From Hamiltosporidium tvaerminnensis (Eukaryota > Microsporidia > Dubosqiidae): 64,000 nt of DNA. The stretch lies in the NCBI GenBank assembly GCA_022605425.2, contig JAKIMF020000011.1, positions 434,001 to 498,000 on the forward strand, written 5' to 3'. This document shows, piece by piece, positions 14,518 through 26,060 of the stretch (positions within the stretch are counted from its first letter, which is position 1; each line of letters starts with the position of its first letter). Made by a program: the position numbers and the translations under genes. The notes under the pieces were generated by a model, which saw nothing but the letters and a program-made list of their open reading frames with translations, did no database searches and was not told the DNA's origin.

Positions 14518-14761
14518 CATTCATTTATTCATCCTGGCACTCCAGCCCTGTACGTTAGTCTTAACATTCTTTAGTAATACCGCCCAACGGTCTTTTTGTA
14601 ATAGGTTTGTTTACATATCGGGTTTCGTAACAAGTTGGTTTTAAAGGATGGGTTGTTAGGCCTACACTTAACCCAAATATGGGGGATCAGTCCCTTTTAG
14701 TCGCCTCTTACGACAAGCAGAGAATACTCCAAGCCAATTCTGCTCCCGGCATGGTGGGGAA
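14518..14761 (-). mobile_element. SINE-like element, family T copy 1
   Basis: A ~244 bp insert much richer in GC than its surroundings, flanked by a perfect 16 bp direct repeat. Read on the minus strand it begins TTCCCCACCATGCCGGGAG, contains GCTTGTCGTAAGAGGCGACT, and ends in a short tail repeat GAATAAATGAATGA. A second copy lies on the plus strand at 21227-21460. Short length, variable tail and long duplication fit a SINE mobilised by a LINE. I see no convincing pol III A and B boxes, so the promoter type is open. The better preservation than neighbouring relics suggests a fairly recent insertion. Confidence 0.75.
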
Positions 14762-14777
14762 ACGTTTTACAATATTT
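14762..14777. repeat. Target-site duplication, right copy
   Basis: Exact copy of the 16 bp at 14502-14517. Confidence 0.8.
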
Positions 14778-17029
14778 ACTTCAAATATTTATTAGTCAAA
14801 CAATATACTTAATAATTACGTCAATATTTCTGTTTATTGTGACTTTCAATCATTCTGAATATTTTTCTTTGTCTGAAATTTTTGTTGATGAAATAATCAC
14901 TATGATCATTGTGTTAAGGATTTTTTAGTGCATTGATTCTGATTTGAAAATAAAATAATAATATCGCATATATTACATAGATAACACATTTCGAATACAC
15001 TTTAAGCATGTGGTGTAATCTTACTTTTGAATAGAAATATATATATCGTTTTATCAAAACTGTTCTTCAGACTTCGAATTTATCCTTTAAATGCTTGGTT
15101 TTATATTTTTCTATTGATATTTTTCGAACATTTAATGGTTCAGTAATTCAATTCCCTATTGTTTGTTGCTGACAATGACTTTAATATAATTCTTGATCTA
15201 AGCCATCCCTTATCCCTTTTATATCAAAGTATTCACACATATTCTTTCTAAGCATTAAGTAAAATAGAACTTAGATTAGGTATATCTAAACAACTTACAT
15301 GGGGTCTAATATGACTTAAAGTGGCATAATAACAGATTCAGCCTTTATTGGGCATCTTCGGGGTTTAAAAATGTGTTTTTCTTAATGTTACCAAAGCTTA
15401 GGCCTTCCATCAAGACGAGAGAGGCGCTATATACATACTTTTACAGTAAATTAATTACCAATGGTTGCCTCAAAAGGTAATCTAGTTACAATGAAATTTT
15501 GCAAACAATGTTTATACAAAACGTTTAGGTATTATCTCGATTCATTTCTTATACAAACTAAAAGGTAACTTCCTAAATGAGATCTGGTTTTCATTCTATC
15601 AAAAAAAAATCAATGTTTTTTTACATGTATTCTAATACATTCGCTGAGAAATAATTTAAAATGAAATTATTTTTCCCTTGTTAAATCCTGAATTAAAATA
15701 TAAAAAGATCTTTAGGTAATTAATTATGGATTTGTTCTTTTTTATATTTTTTGTAGATTTCAACAGAATTTATTCCTCACGTATATTACAGAGCTTCAAA
15801 CGAATTCATCGATGTGCTAATAGCATACTCGTTTGAATTTTTACGCAAATAATTGCAAGAACTGAGTTTGGTTAGAAACTGGCTGATAAAGTTAAATTTC
15901 TATGTTTATTTTTGTCCAAAAGTATGTCATTGTAGAAAACAACACTCTATGTATTTAATAACCTTTCTTTGTGTATTAGATGAACTGGTATAAAGGAGAA
16001 ATAATCCTTTGTTACAATATGCATATTTCATATACACCCAATTGTCTTGTATTTGTCGATCGGTTTTACGAAAGAGATTTTGCTGAAAATGTTTGATTGT
16101 TCTCTGCTTTTGTAGAGACTTTTCTTTTTGGTCAAAGTATTTCATCATTTTCTTAAGAGAATCGTTACCGAACTTTTAACTCGAATGTTATTTTGCAAAG
16201 GGATAAGTAACTTTGATTTTTAGGAAATTTCATATGCGCTTTTAAATTAAATAGAAAAAATTAAAGTTTAGAAACAAAATATGAAACCAAATATTATTAT
16301 ATTGACATTCTAATTAAAGTTGCACTAATCAATTTTATAGTTGCTAGTCTATTAAAGAATATTTTATTTAAATTGATTCGGATCAGCTTATAAGATATTT
16401 CATATGAAAAAGGCACAAAACCTATCATCTTACGAGTCAAGGAAAATTTTATACTAGTAATACATTTTTGTACAAAAAAATGCAAGTGCAAACGATATAT
16501 TGTAATAATAGATTCAAAATAGGCTTCTAGAAGCCGAATTTTATTTTTTTAGAAAAAACTTATAAGATAATCCTAAAATCATGTATTAAGTAGTAAGTAT
16601 CATTTGTAACTTTTTATTTCAAGTACTTTTTTCTAATGTCTGGTTTATGGCAGATCGAACGTTTCTCCTTTATTTTAAAGGAACAATTTGGATATTAAAA
16701 AGGTTATTGCATGCTAACTGATATACACTTAAATTATACTTTTGGGCAGGAAGTATAAAAAGTGTCGTATGAAAATAGTCATTTTACTACTATAATATTT
16801 TATTATTGTAATTTTATTTGAAATATAATGTAACACGCCAAATATAAAAGTCAAATCCGAAACGAAATGCGAAATTAAAACGGCTTGAAATCTATATTGC
16901 ACTAACCTGTCTTACTACACATTCAAAAAACTAAAGATCGAGGCATTATCTGCAATAAGCTAAAAAAACATTTTTGTAAATTCTATAGGAAACTAAAACT
17001 TGCGCTATTAATCTTATATTTGAATATTT
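14778..17029. other. Gene-poor DNA with a possible ancient R-family copy
   Basis: No supported gene. Around 15260-15340 the string ACTTACATGGGGTCTAATAT resembles the interior of the R family (ACTTACATGGGGTCCACCTA), and a later stretch near 15475-15520 resembles its distal part. A badly decayed R copy may therefore lie at about 15.2-15.6 kb, too diverged to delimit. A 73-codon minus-strand frame at 15927-16148 is probably chance. Confidence 0.4.
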
Positions 17030-17734
17030 CCCATCTTTTTTAGAATAGTGGCAAGTCTTATATGTGTTTTCATGCCATTAACGCAGTTCTAGGTTTAACA
17101 TAAATAACTGCTACCCCAAAACTCCATCAGTAACCCCTGCGATACCTACGTCCCAAAGCCTTTCACCTACCAGGTGTGTAGCACCTAATTATTGGGCTAG
17201 GCAGTTGCCAGGAGTTCGTTAATGTCCGTTGCATGGAGTGTGATCGAAGGCCCCCCCTGAGCTCCCCCAAGACTATGCAGCATTCCCACTCACTCTACAC
17301 TTTCTTAACCATATAAACCTCTATCTAGAATATATTTCAGAGATTTACACGGGGTCTACCTAGGCAGTGCAATGTCATACGAACAGGTATAACCCGCTAT
17401 TTTAGCTCTTTCGGCTATAAATGGTTTTTATTTTTAAATCTCCCAGGTGCGTAGTCTTCTAACCCGAGTGAGCAAGGCTAGGCTTTCATGCTTTTACATT
17501 GGCCATTACCTACAAGTTTAGCTGCGGTCTGCAATCTGGTTACATAAAAAACTAAAAATAAATTTTTGGAAAAAGTTTCGCCATTTCATAGACCTTTTCC
17601 TTATACAAATCTCATAGATAATCGAGAACCTAGTATGGTTTTGTTCCCGTTAAAAATCCAAACAATGACCAAACACCAGTTTCACACACTAATTGGCAGC
17701 AAAAAGTTCTTTGTGTACTAATCCTCCCTCCACC
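17030..17734 (-). mobile_element. Interspersed ~0.7 kb element, family R copy 1
   Basis: One of five full-length copies in the window (others: 23057, 34129, 36065, 60752). In the plus-strand reading it starts CATCTTTTTTAGAATAGTGG and ends ATCCTCCCTCCACC; the family is oriented here by its GTGGAGGGAGGAT end, so this copy is minus. It is clearly GC-richer than the flanks. Both flanks carry TTGCGCTATT followed closely by TGAATATTT (left near 17000, right near 17740), a probable decayed target-site duplication. There are no inverted termini and no conserved long reading frame, so it is likely a non-autonomous retroelement. Confidence 0.7.
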
Positions 17735-18388
17735 AAAATTTGCGCTATTTATGAATATTTTTAGCAAATATACGAACGCTTACTATTATATTAAGTCGAA
17801 ATACTAGAATCCAAGATATAATCTTTAATCATTCGTTTATGAAATTAAAAGCCAGATAAAATTATAGGGTTTAGAATCGCTAGGGGGTCTTCCTTAGAAG
17901 TTTGCATTTTTTCTGGTTCAAATCCAAAAGTGTGAGACGATTAAAAATGGAACATGTTCAAAAAAATCTGTAAAACACTATATTTATGTTTGAATGTTTT
18001 ATGCATCTGCGTTTTGTTAATGCATTAGATACAAAAAAGCTATAAAAAAACTGGTCTTTTACACAAATTTCAGAAAATGCATGACTTCTTTTAATATTTA
18101 TCAAACAAATAATTCTAGAGCTAAATGATTTGTATGTAAAAGCTAAAGAGAAACCATATCTGCAAAATTTACATGTTTTAAAAAAAAGTAATTCGATTTT
18201 GTAAATCTAATTCAAAATTACACTCTAGACCTTAGGATTGCTTTATTTTCTTAAAATTAGAAAGTCCGAGTGGCTAGTCTTTTAGCAAAACCTTGCCTTT
18301 AAATGTGCTCCTAACATATTTTTTTCAGTACGCCATCGAAATTCATATATACAAAATTTAAGTAAGTTATCTCAGAAGTACCTGATAC
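17735..18388. other. No recognisable feature
   Basis: AT-rich sequence without a supported gene. A B-box-like GGTTCAAATCC near 17920 has no tRNA fold around it. Confidence 0.5.
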
Positions 18389-18710
18389 AAACTTAAGAAG
18401 CGGCACAAAGTTGAACCATTCTTAGTGCAACGGCGTGAGTTCGAAACGGAATTATACACTAAACGAGTTTGAAATTTGGGCAGGTTGATATCTCTTAAAG
18501 AAATAGAAGATTTATGTACGGTATACAACTTTTTAAAGCATCAAACAGGGTAATCTTGTTGTTATCAATATAGCGCAGATTATCGATTCAAGGATTCGTT
18601 ACACAAAGAAAGGTGTTTGTAGAAAATTCTTTAGCTTAGTCACGTTTACGAAAGCCGAAGTAGAGCAAAAATTTGCTGGTTTTTTTAATAATTTATTCAT
18701 TGAGCGATGA
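18389..18710 (+). pseudogene. Frameshifted coding relic
   Basis: Three successive plus-strand segments in different frames look coding: from 18389 (KLKKRHKVEPFLVQRREF and on), about 18489-18555 (ISLKEIEDLCTVYNFLKHQ), and about 18560-18710 (INIAQIIDSRIRYTKKGV, then FFSLVTFTKAEVEQKFAGFF, ending TGA). Balanced composition with R, E, Q, V and G is unlike chance frames here. The order suggests one protein of at least 105 residues broken by two frameshifts. I do not recognise the family; a retroelement or multigene-family origin is possible. Confidence 0.45.
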
Positions 18711-21226
18711 ATTGGTTTTGCTACTTCAAGTCCTTTTTTATCCAATTTAAGAGGTTTTTTTTACTATTTATTTTATATGCAAAATGTGATAGAATATGGC
18801 TTTCTATCACTGATTTCTTAGCCCAAAACATTTTTTTATCATAATTTTTTTAGTTTTTATTAAAATGTCTAAAAAAGAAAAATTATCTAAATTTGTTTTG
18901 TGCGAAAAGACCTCGATAAGACTTGCAAGGAAATTTAAAAGAGCAAGCAAATGTTTTATTGGATATATATTTTAAAACGAGTTAACATTAAAAGTATTTA
19001 CAAATTTAATGAATTTTTTGTATTTCTGTTTATAACGAGGGTATAATTATAACAGAATTCTTAATCAAAATAGTATTTGATATAATGATTTCGTTATTAA
19101 CATGTACAGGTAAATTATTTCCACTGATTCTACTTTATTAAATAACAAAACTGTCAAAAAAATTGCTCGGCTCCTATTCTTTTTGTTTAATTTTGTTATA
19201 GATATGGTAATATGAACCCTTAAATTTTATAATTCATCTAGCAGAAATTAATTAAACTATGAAATAAAATAAAATTTGCATGATGATTACGGGTTTTATA
19301 TAAAAGTTTAGTTCTCAGATGTATATGTAAGAAAAGATGTTTCGCATACAATTTAATAGGGAACCACAACTTTCATCTAAAAGATATACAAAAGTTCATT
19401 TTTTAAAGGTCACGAAAAAGTTTAGAAATTTCGTTTTGGTTAAACAAAATAGATTTAAAATTTATACCATGTACAATAAATACATTATTCTCATTGAGCA
19501 CTGTTGTTGTGGATATATGATAATTGTAAGTTTCAGATTTTCCATGACGCAAATGTTTTCAGTTCAGAATTTATACTTATGTACTTTTGATTTAGTAACT
19601 ATTGCGGCATATTTAGAAAAATTGAATCAAAATTCTTCTATGTTATATATATTATTACAAATCTTCTACAGAACTATTGAAATTTGCACTATACTAAGCG
19701 TATATTTAGAATATATTAAGCAACTATAAATGTAAAAAAAACTAGTACAATCATTTGTAAAGATTATAAGAAACGAAACAAAAATGTTTTTTTAATTCGG
19801 TTCCATTTCAAATCCAGCAATAAATAATTTCTTAGGTTAAATATGACGTACGGGTCTAAATATAATGTTATATTTGGAGATTTTGGGATATTTATTTTTG
19901 TTGATTATGTTTCATGCATCAATTATGTTGTAATGCAAATGAGTGCACATTATAATTTCCGAAATACTTTTTATTTATACTTTATGATAAGTAGTATATG
20001 TGCTATTTCCTTATTTCTTTATAACTTTTATGTTCTAAAACAATCGGTATGTAGAAATTTTTAACTCACAAAAGCTCCAGTATCTACATTTTTCGTTTAT
20101 ATTTTTTTAACATAATCTTTATGTAAATATTCTATTATTTTCTACTTTTTTAGATGTTAAATAGATGTATGGGATAAATTTAGATTTTCTTTTTCGATCA
20201 TAAAGAAGGCATATTTGTTACTTTCGAATAATTTAATCCACTTTTTTAAGAATAATTACTATATTTAAATTGATACAATTTGTATTGTGAATAACGTTTA
20301 AGTAGGTACTTCATAAAACAATAACTCTAAAGTATAAGTTTTTTCTGCCATCCCTCACTGTCAGGACTTATTGTATACATAAAACTGCAAAAAAACTGCA
20401 ATAGAAATATTTTTAGAAGAGGAATAAATAAAAAGTATTAGGAATTGCACAATGTATTTCTGAGCAATATGGTTGCATAGTTAGAGGATTGCATAAACTA
20501 TGGAACTTTTGAGTTTGACTCTGGTTATTTTTCTAGTTTGAAATATAGTTATATTGTGCTTTGATATATATTAAGTTTTCAAAGTATTTTTGTTAGGTAT
20601 TATAAAAGTATTCCAAAAGTAAATTTGAGTTTATAAGTTAAACACAAATGATTTTCAATAAAAGTATTGCCACTTATGTGATTGCACCTATCAAACGCAT
20701 TTATTTTATATTTTTCGACCACATGGCTTTTAGAGCGATACGATTTACATGAAATAACTTTTTGAATGACCAAGAAAAACTTTTAACTATTTAATTTTTT
20801 GGGACATCATACCAACTATAATTATAAGAAAATAAATAAAAAAACTTATCGAATTAGAAAGGGTAAGAACTGGTGGATATTTTTTACGGCAAGAATGGTC
20901 TATTCGACTGTTTTTATAGGTACCAATCTTGATTTTAAAACGATAAATGCCTTGGAATTTATATAAGTGGAGTTAGATGCAAAAATTCTCACTACTTATG
21001 TATCTATTTCTTATAAAATAAGCAAAAGGCAAAAGTTTGGTAAATTAGTAAAAATCGAAGTTTAGAAAAATATAGATATTGCAAATAAATTATAATATTA
21101 TCGCACCAAAGACAGCGGCTGAATTCTTTATGTTTCAAAAGTAAACTTACTTATTATTTTAATTCAAATATATACAATTACCAATAAGCTCTTTTGTTTT
21201 ATGTTTAGTAAAATCAATAATTTTTT
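18711..21226. other. Gene-poor AT-rich DNA
   Basis: The longest frame is 130 codons at 19337-19729 (plus). It has no CCC signal near its ATG, no recognised domain, and a composition close to chance, so I do not call it a gene, although its length is borderline for this base composition. A 73-codon hydrophobic frame at 19843-20064 is also left uncalled. Confidence 0.5.
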
Positions 21227-21460
21227 CCGCACCATGCTAGAAGCAGAATTGGCTTGGATTTTGTCGGCTTGTCGTAAGATGCGACTATAAAAGACATGGC
21301 TCGGGTTTGAGGTTGAGCGTAGGGTGGAGCACCACCTTTTTAGCACCACCTTGTTACATAATTCGAAAAAATAAATTATCCTGCTGAAAAAGGACCGGTG
21401 GGTGGTATTTCTAGGGTCCGCCAGGGCTCCTGCAGGGTTATAATACGAGAATGAGGTGTA
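21227..21460 (+). mobile_element. SINE-like element, family T copy 2
   Basis: Aligns by eye along its whole ~235 bp with the minus strand of 14518-14761. Shared blocks include AGCAGAATTGGCTTGGA, GCTTGTCGTAAGA.GCGACTA, CTTGTTAC.TAA and a GACCG.TGGG.GGTATT block, and both end in a GAATGA-type tail. This copy is more diverged. Flanks AAAATCAATAATTTTT and AAGATTAATAATCTTA may be a decayed target-site duplication. Confidence 0.65.
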
Positions 21461-23056
21461 AGATTAATAATCTTATACGTTATAAAACAAATTATCTGAA
21501 TTCGAAATTGTTAGCAATCTAAAAAAATATTTTTGTGTGCCTAATTTCATGTTTTATATTGTATTAAAACGTATTTAGTACGTTTATTAGTATTTTTATC
21601 GATTCAGAACGGTGTCAAAAAATAAACCTTTAGGAATATGCAATAGAAAAACCGATTTAAAACTTGCAAAAATCGAAAAATCACATTTTCAATAGTAAGA
21701 ATATATAGATAATTTACGAGGAGACAGGTGCGATCTTGGTTTCTAGAGTCTAAATCTCTGAATTTAGAAGGTTTGTTAGGACGACTGTTAGTTCGTCTCA
21801 AAGATAAACAGACTGCCACAATAAGATAGCGAAACGAATTCCTTAATGTATTTTCATTTTAGAAGAAGGAGCGAGTTAAACAGCAATTACAACCCTATTT
21901 TTTGACTAGCACGGTTTTATTAACATATGATTGAAATTAAAATTTTTACACATAATTTCAAATAAATGAAAGGTTATTTAAACGAGTTAATATAATTTGT
22001 TCTGCAAGGCGTTTTCCTGAGCCCTTAAAAAATTTGATTTTATAATAAATTTACATAGATAATAAAATAGTAAATGTCTGTTTTTTTAAATCAAAATGTT
22101 TAATCTAGACATAACTTAGATGGTCTATTTAAATTCATAATGGAACTAGTGGATTTAGGATATAATTCTTTTTCATTTTTTAGTCTGTGGAAACAAAATA
22201 TTTCATACGTTGACTAAATACTATTATAATAAAATTAAATATTTGCAAGATACATGCTTTGATTTTAAGTAGCCTATTTGAATAAAAAAAGAAAAAAATA
22301 ATTGTGAGTGTTTTTCCTATGTGAATACAATTTAATATTCTTGAAATTTTAATTAATTATGTATACCTAGATATTTGCGAAGTAAAATATTTCGGTATTC
22401 ACTCTAAAATTTTCTAAAAAAAGAATTCATATGCTTTTTTTGAAATTTTTGTAAGAACATGTTTGTATTAATTACCGTCTAAACAGTAATATTCTTTCGA
22501 AGAGCGTTTTTTTTTCATATGGATCTAACAAACAAGTTACTAGAAATAAGCATCTATGAATATGAAATAGCATAAATAACATGTAATTTAAATGATTCAT
22601 AATAGAACTTTGAAGGTCTCGAATTACAAAATTAATAATTTTTTTAAATAAACTAGAGTTTTGTATGTGCTAAAATATAACCTACGCTTTGTGATATCTA
22701 TGTTGATTTGGTTTGAACTATGTCTAAACTATTGAATATGTTTTAAAAATAATATTTTATTAATTATGATTGAATAGTTGCATAAATAAACAATTTAAAA
22801 ATCACTTTGATTAAATTTATATAACAAAAAACATTCTGGCCAAGATCATATCAAAGATATTAATGATGAATGGTTTTTACCTTAAGACGATACCTTGCAG
22901 AAACCATGAGTATCTGAAACTGGATAATCAAGATTTCTGATATTATTATGTTTTACGTGATTATGAATTTATCGAAAGCTTCTGTCAAAAAAATAAAAGG
23001 GTTTGTATTTGTATTTAAGCATAGATAAAGAGAAATTTAATATAAAAAATAAATAA
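21461..23056. other. Gene-poor AT-rich DNA
   Basis: Contains a 71-codon minus-strand frame at 21604-21819 whose N-terminal half (including SKFRDLDSRNQDRTC) looks less random than its AT-rich end. It might be a relic but is too short to assign. Nothing else seen. Confidence 0.4.
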
Positions 23057-23780
23057 TCTTTATTTAAAAGTATCACATCTTCTTAAAATAGTTGCAAGTT
23101 TATATCTGTTTTCATGACATCAGCGCAGTTCTCAATTTATTAAATTAATTACTACCTCCCGCTCCACGAATACCCCCTTCGATACCTACATCCAGAGCTT
23201 TACATCTACTTGATGTGTAGAACCGAATTACTAGGCGAGGCAGTATCCCGGTGTTCTTTAATGTCCGTTGCATAGAGTGTAATAGAAAGCCTAAGGCCTT
23301 CCTAGGCTCACCCAAGACTAGTCAGCATTCTCACTTACTCTACCCTTTCTGGACCCAATAAACTTCTAGCTAAGATATATTTCAGAGACTTACATGGGGT
23401 CCACCTAGACAGTGCAATGTCCTACCAACAAATATAACCTGCTACTTGGCTCTCCTGTATTATAATGGTCAGTTTTTTTATATCTCCCAGGTGCTTAGTC
23501 TTCTAACTCGAGTGAACAAAGCTAGTTTTTATGCTTTTACATGGCAAATGCCTAGATGCTCAGCTGCGGTCTGCAATCGAGTGTATAAAAAACTACAAAT
23601 AAATTTTCAGAAAAGTTTCGCCATTTCTTAGATCTCTCCTCCTCATAACAACTCCCAAGAAAACAGAAAATGTAGTGTGGGTTTTATTCCCACAATTAAT
23701 ACAAAAAATTTTCTTATCATCAGTTTCGACCACTCATTGCTAAGCTGAAAGTGTTTTATGTGATTATTCCTTCTTCCACT
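23057..23780 (-). mobile_element. Interspersed ~0.7 kb element, family R copy 2
   Basis: Full-length copy in the same orientation as copy 1, starting CTTTATTTAAAAGTATCACA and ending near CCTTCTTCCAC in plus-strand reading. Internal blocks shared with other copies include AATGTCCGTTGCAT, ACTTACATGGGGTCCACCTA and CTGCGGTCTGCAATC. The flanks GAAATTTAATATAAAAAATAA (left) and GAAATTCAATATATAAGAGTAA (right) look like a decayed ~21 bp target-site duplication. Confidence 0.7.
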
Positions 23781-23916
23781 TATGAAATTCAATATATAAG
23801 AGTAATTAATTTTAAACAATATTACATGTCAAAAGAGAGGTATATTTTTGTTTATTTACCTACCTTTACGCAATTTTATGCTTCATGTAGAGTACTTTGC
23901 AAAAACGAGATTAATT

Positions 23917-24480
23917 CTAATGGAAAAGCAAGATAAATAAGTGATTTTGTATTAGGAATAAAAATTTTATTTGATCATTGGGTTTTGAAGGTAAAAGATT
24001 TCCCATAAGTTCAATAGAATGTCGAACTCCAGCTAAAAGCTGATCATAGGCTAATGGCTCTTCTACTAATTTTTTATCACATGAGCCGATTCGACGTAAA
24101 GAGCATGATATATCTAAGTGACTTATATATGTTCAACGTGGACGGAGTTTACCATATCAACAATTTTAACTTGCTCTTTTTGTATGCCTATATATAATAA
24201 ACTACGTTTTTCATGTCCTCCGGGCGCTAAATTCTCTTACTGTTTACAAGACAAAATTCCCTGGCTTTAGCATAGATCAAACCGGAAAATTAGCAATGAA
24301 TTACGATCTAGTTATATGAAATTGCAGACATGATTCTCAGAAAGTTTTTTTCATTATATGATTATTTTACTTTCTAGAAATTTCTATATAAAGACTTAGA
24401 ATGCTGTATGCTTTTATTTTGACATAACTCGGACGAGTTTAACATAAGTTGATCAATCGTAGCCAGCAAATGTTTTTTAT
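23917..24480 (-). pseudogene. Decayed coding sequence
   Basis: Minus-strand coding-like segments follow one another from about 24480 to a TAG at 23917: LLATIDQLMLNSSELCQNKS, then stops, then GLIYAKAREFCLVNSK, then LAPGGHEKRSLLYIGIQKEQ running into VKIVDMVNSVHVEHI, then SHLDISCSLRRIGSCDKKL running into EEPLAYDQLLAGVRHSIEL. At least two frameshifts and several stops separate them. The composition is clearly that of a soluble protein. I do not recognise it; a retroelement polyprotein or transposase is possible but unproven. Confidence 0.5.
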
Positions 24481-24569
24481 GTGTTTTCTCTTAAAATTAC
24501 ATATAATTAAAAAAAGATTTATAATTTTTAAATAAGTGAACTGTTTGAAAGAAGACACTTACTTATACC

Positions 24570-24774
24570 TGTCTTCTTTTACCTCTCGGTGTCAAGAATG
24601 ACAAAAAAAATTTCAATTTGTTTCTTTTAATAGGCATAACTCAAAAATATAAGGGATTGGTCTATATATTAAGCGTGTTTATATCCTATCGAAAGCTCAA
24701 CAATGGTTTTCAAATCATTCTAGACACCAATTGCTCCACTGTTGGTTTTTAATGGTTTAATCCTCCCTCCATCA
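24570..24774 (-). mobile_element. Short interspersed element, family S copy 2
   Basis: On the minus strand it starts GATGGAGGGAGGATTAAACC and ends TTGACACCGAGAGGTAAAAG, the same two ends as the copies at 9098 and 25855. The first ~110 bases align with the R-family head, including CAATTGGTGTCTAGAA and ACCATTGTTGAG. Confidence 0.5.
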
Positions 24775-25854
24775 GAAAAAAACATAATATTAAGTATAAA
24801 TTTCGCCATGATAGATGTTGTTTGTTGCATTAAAATAAATATCATAGAGATTTTGGTTATTTTTACTGGGTATTTATCCACAAAATATTTTTGAAGTAAG
24901 AAAAAATCAAGAGTTTTTTTAGGTTAGTGAAACATAAAAGCTTGTATTTGTTTTGATAAAGTTTTTAAATATATTCTTTTCGTCTATGTTCAAATAGAAT
25001 ATATTATGTTCTGAAAAAACCTTTAAATTTGAGATTTTTCATTAATAAGGCAAGAAAAATGTCTGCTTAAATTTGCAGATTGCATGTAGCGTTTTGAAGT
25101 TAAAAATAGACTTGAAAAATTATATATTTCAGAAGATTTTATATTCTCAATTACCAATTTTCTAATAAAATTCAAACTAAATAACGCATGACTTACAAAT
25201 TTTTCGTTTATTTTAGTCTTTTTTAAATAAATAAAACCATTACGAAATAATTTATGGTAAGAAACAAGTTTATAAAAATACTGTGATATGATGCATATAA
25301 ATAAGAATTTGCAATATAAGCCATTTTATAGACATACTCAATTATTAAAAATGAATAGGTATATACTTTTTCTATTTTCTTAGTTTAGAACATGTGCATT
25401 TGTAATTTTAAAAAGCCCAACTACCAAAAAAATGCTATTTTACATATTTTAAACATCTTATATTGTAATTTTTAGTTGGTTTGAATTCTATCAAGGGAAA
25501 ATTCTTCCATCTTCGTATAAATTTTTCTATATTACCGAATCATATTGTTTGTATTGCAATATAAGCTAATAAAAAATTCTATGCTTCCGAATTTATCGAT
25601 TTATTGATAATTTGGGAAGCATATAATGAAATATGTTTGGAATACATGTATTAAAATAAAATGGTTACAACATTATTAAGAAAGATTTTTTAATTTTCTA
25701 ATTTAGCTGAATAGATTCTTTATCAAAATTTTACTACAATCTCCAATCAATATGGTGTTTTTATTGCTAAACCTATCTATAACTTGGTTTTTAGTTCTAC
25801 TAAAATTTTTAAATCTACACCATGCAGAATAGAATCCATTATAAAAATTATTGA
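24775..25854. other. No recognisable feature
   Basis: AT-rich sequence; only short chance frames. Confidence 0.5.
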
Positions 25855-26060
25855 GTTGAGAAAGAATAACCACATTAAAGACTATTCAGTTAGCAACTAG
25901 AAAGTAGAATTAGTTGGAAAATCTTATTGTTATTTTTGTGGGATAATACTTTTTTGTATCTATAAGCACTTCCTATAATTCGATTTTATCGATTAAAACA
26001 AACGATAAAAGTTTCTATTCGATTATTCTCGACACTAGGTGGTAAAAAGGAATGGAAAGG
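25855..26060 (+). mobile_element. Short interspersed element, family S copy 3
   Basis: Starts near GAGAAAGAATAACCACATTA and ends at TCTCGACACTAGGTGGTAAAA. It matches S copies 1 and 2 at both ends and through the middle, with many substitutions. No target-site duplication is visible. Confidence 0.45.

Noticed and set aside
17895-17950. GGTTCAAATCC, a possible tRNA B box
   Set aside because: No acceptor, D or anticodon stem can be built around it.
19337-19729. 130-codon plus-strand frame
   Set aside because: Longest frame in the desert, but composition is chance-like, there is no CCC signal or domain, and a frame of this length is borderline expected in 64 kb of this base composition.
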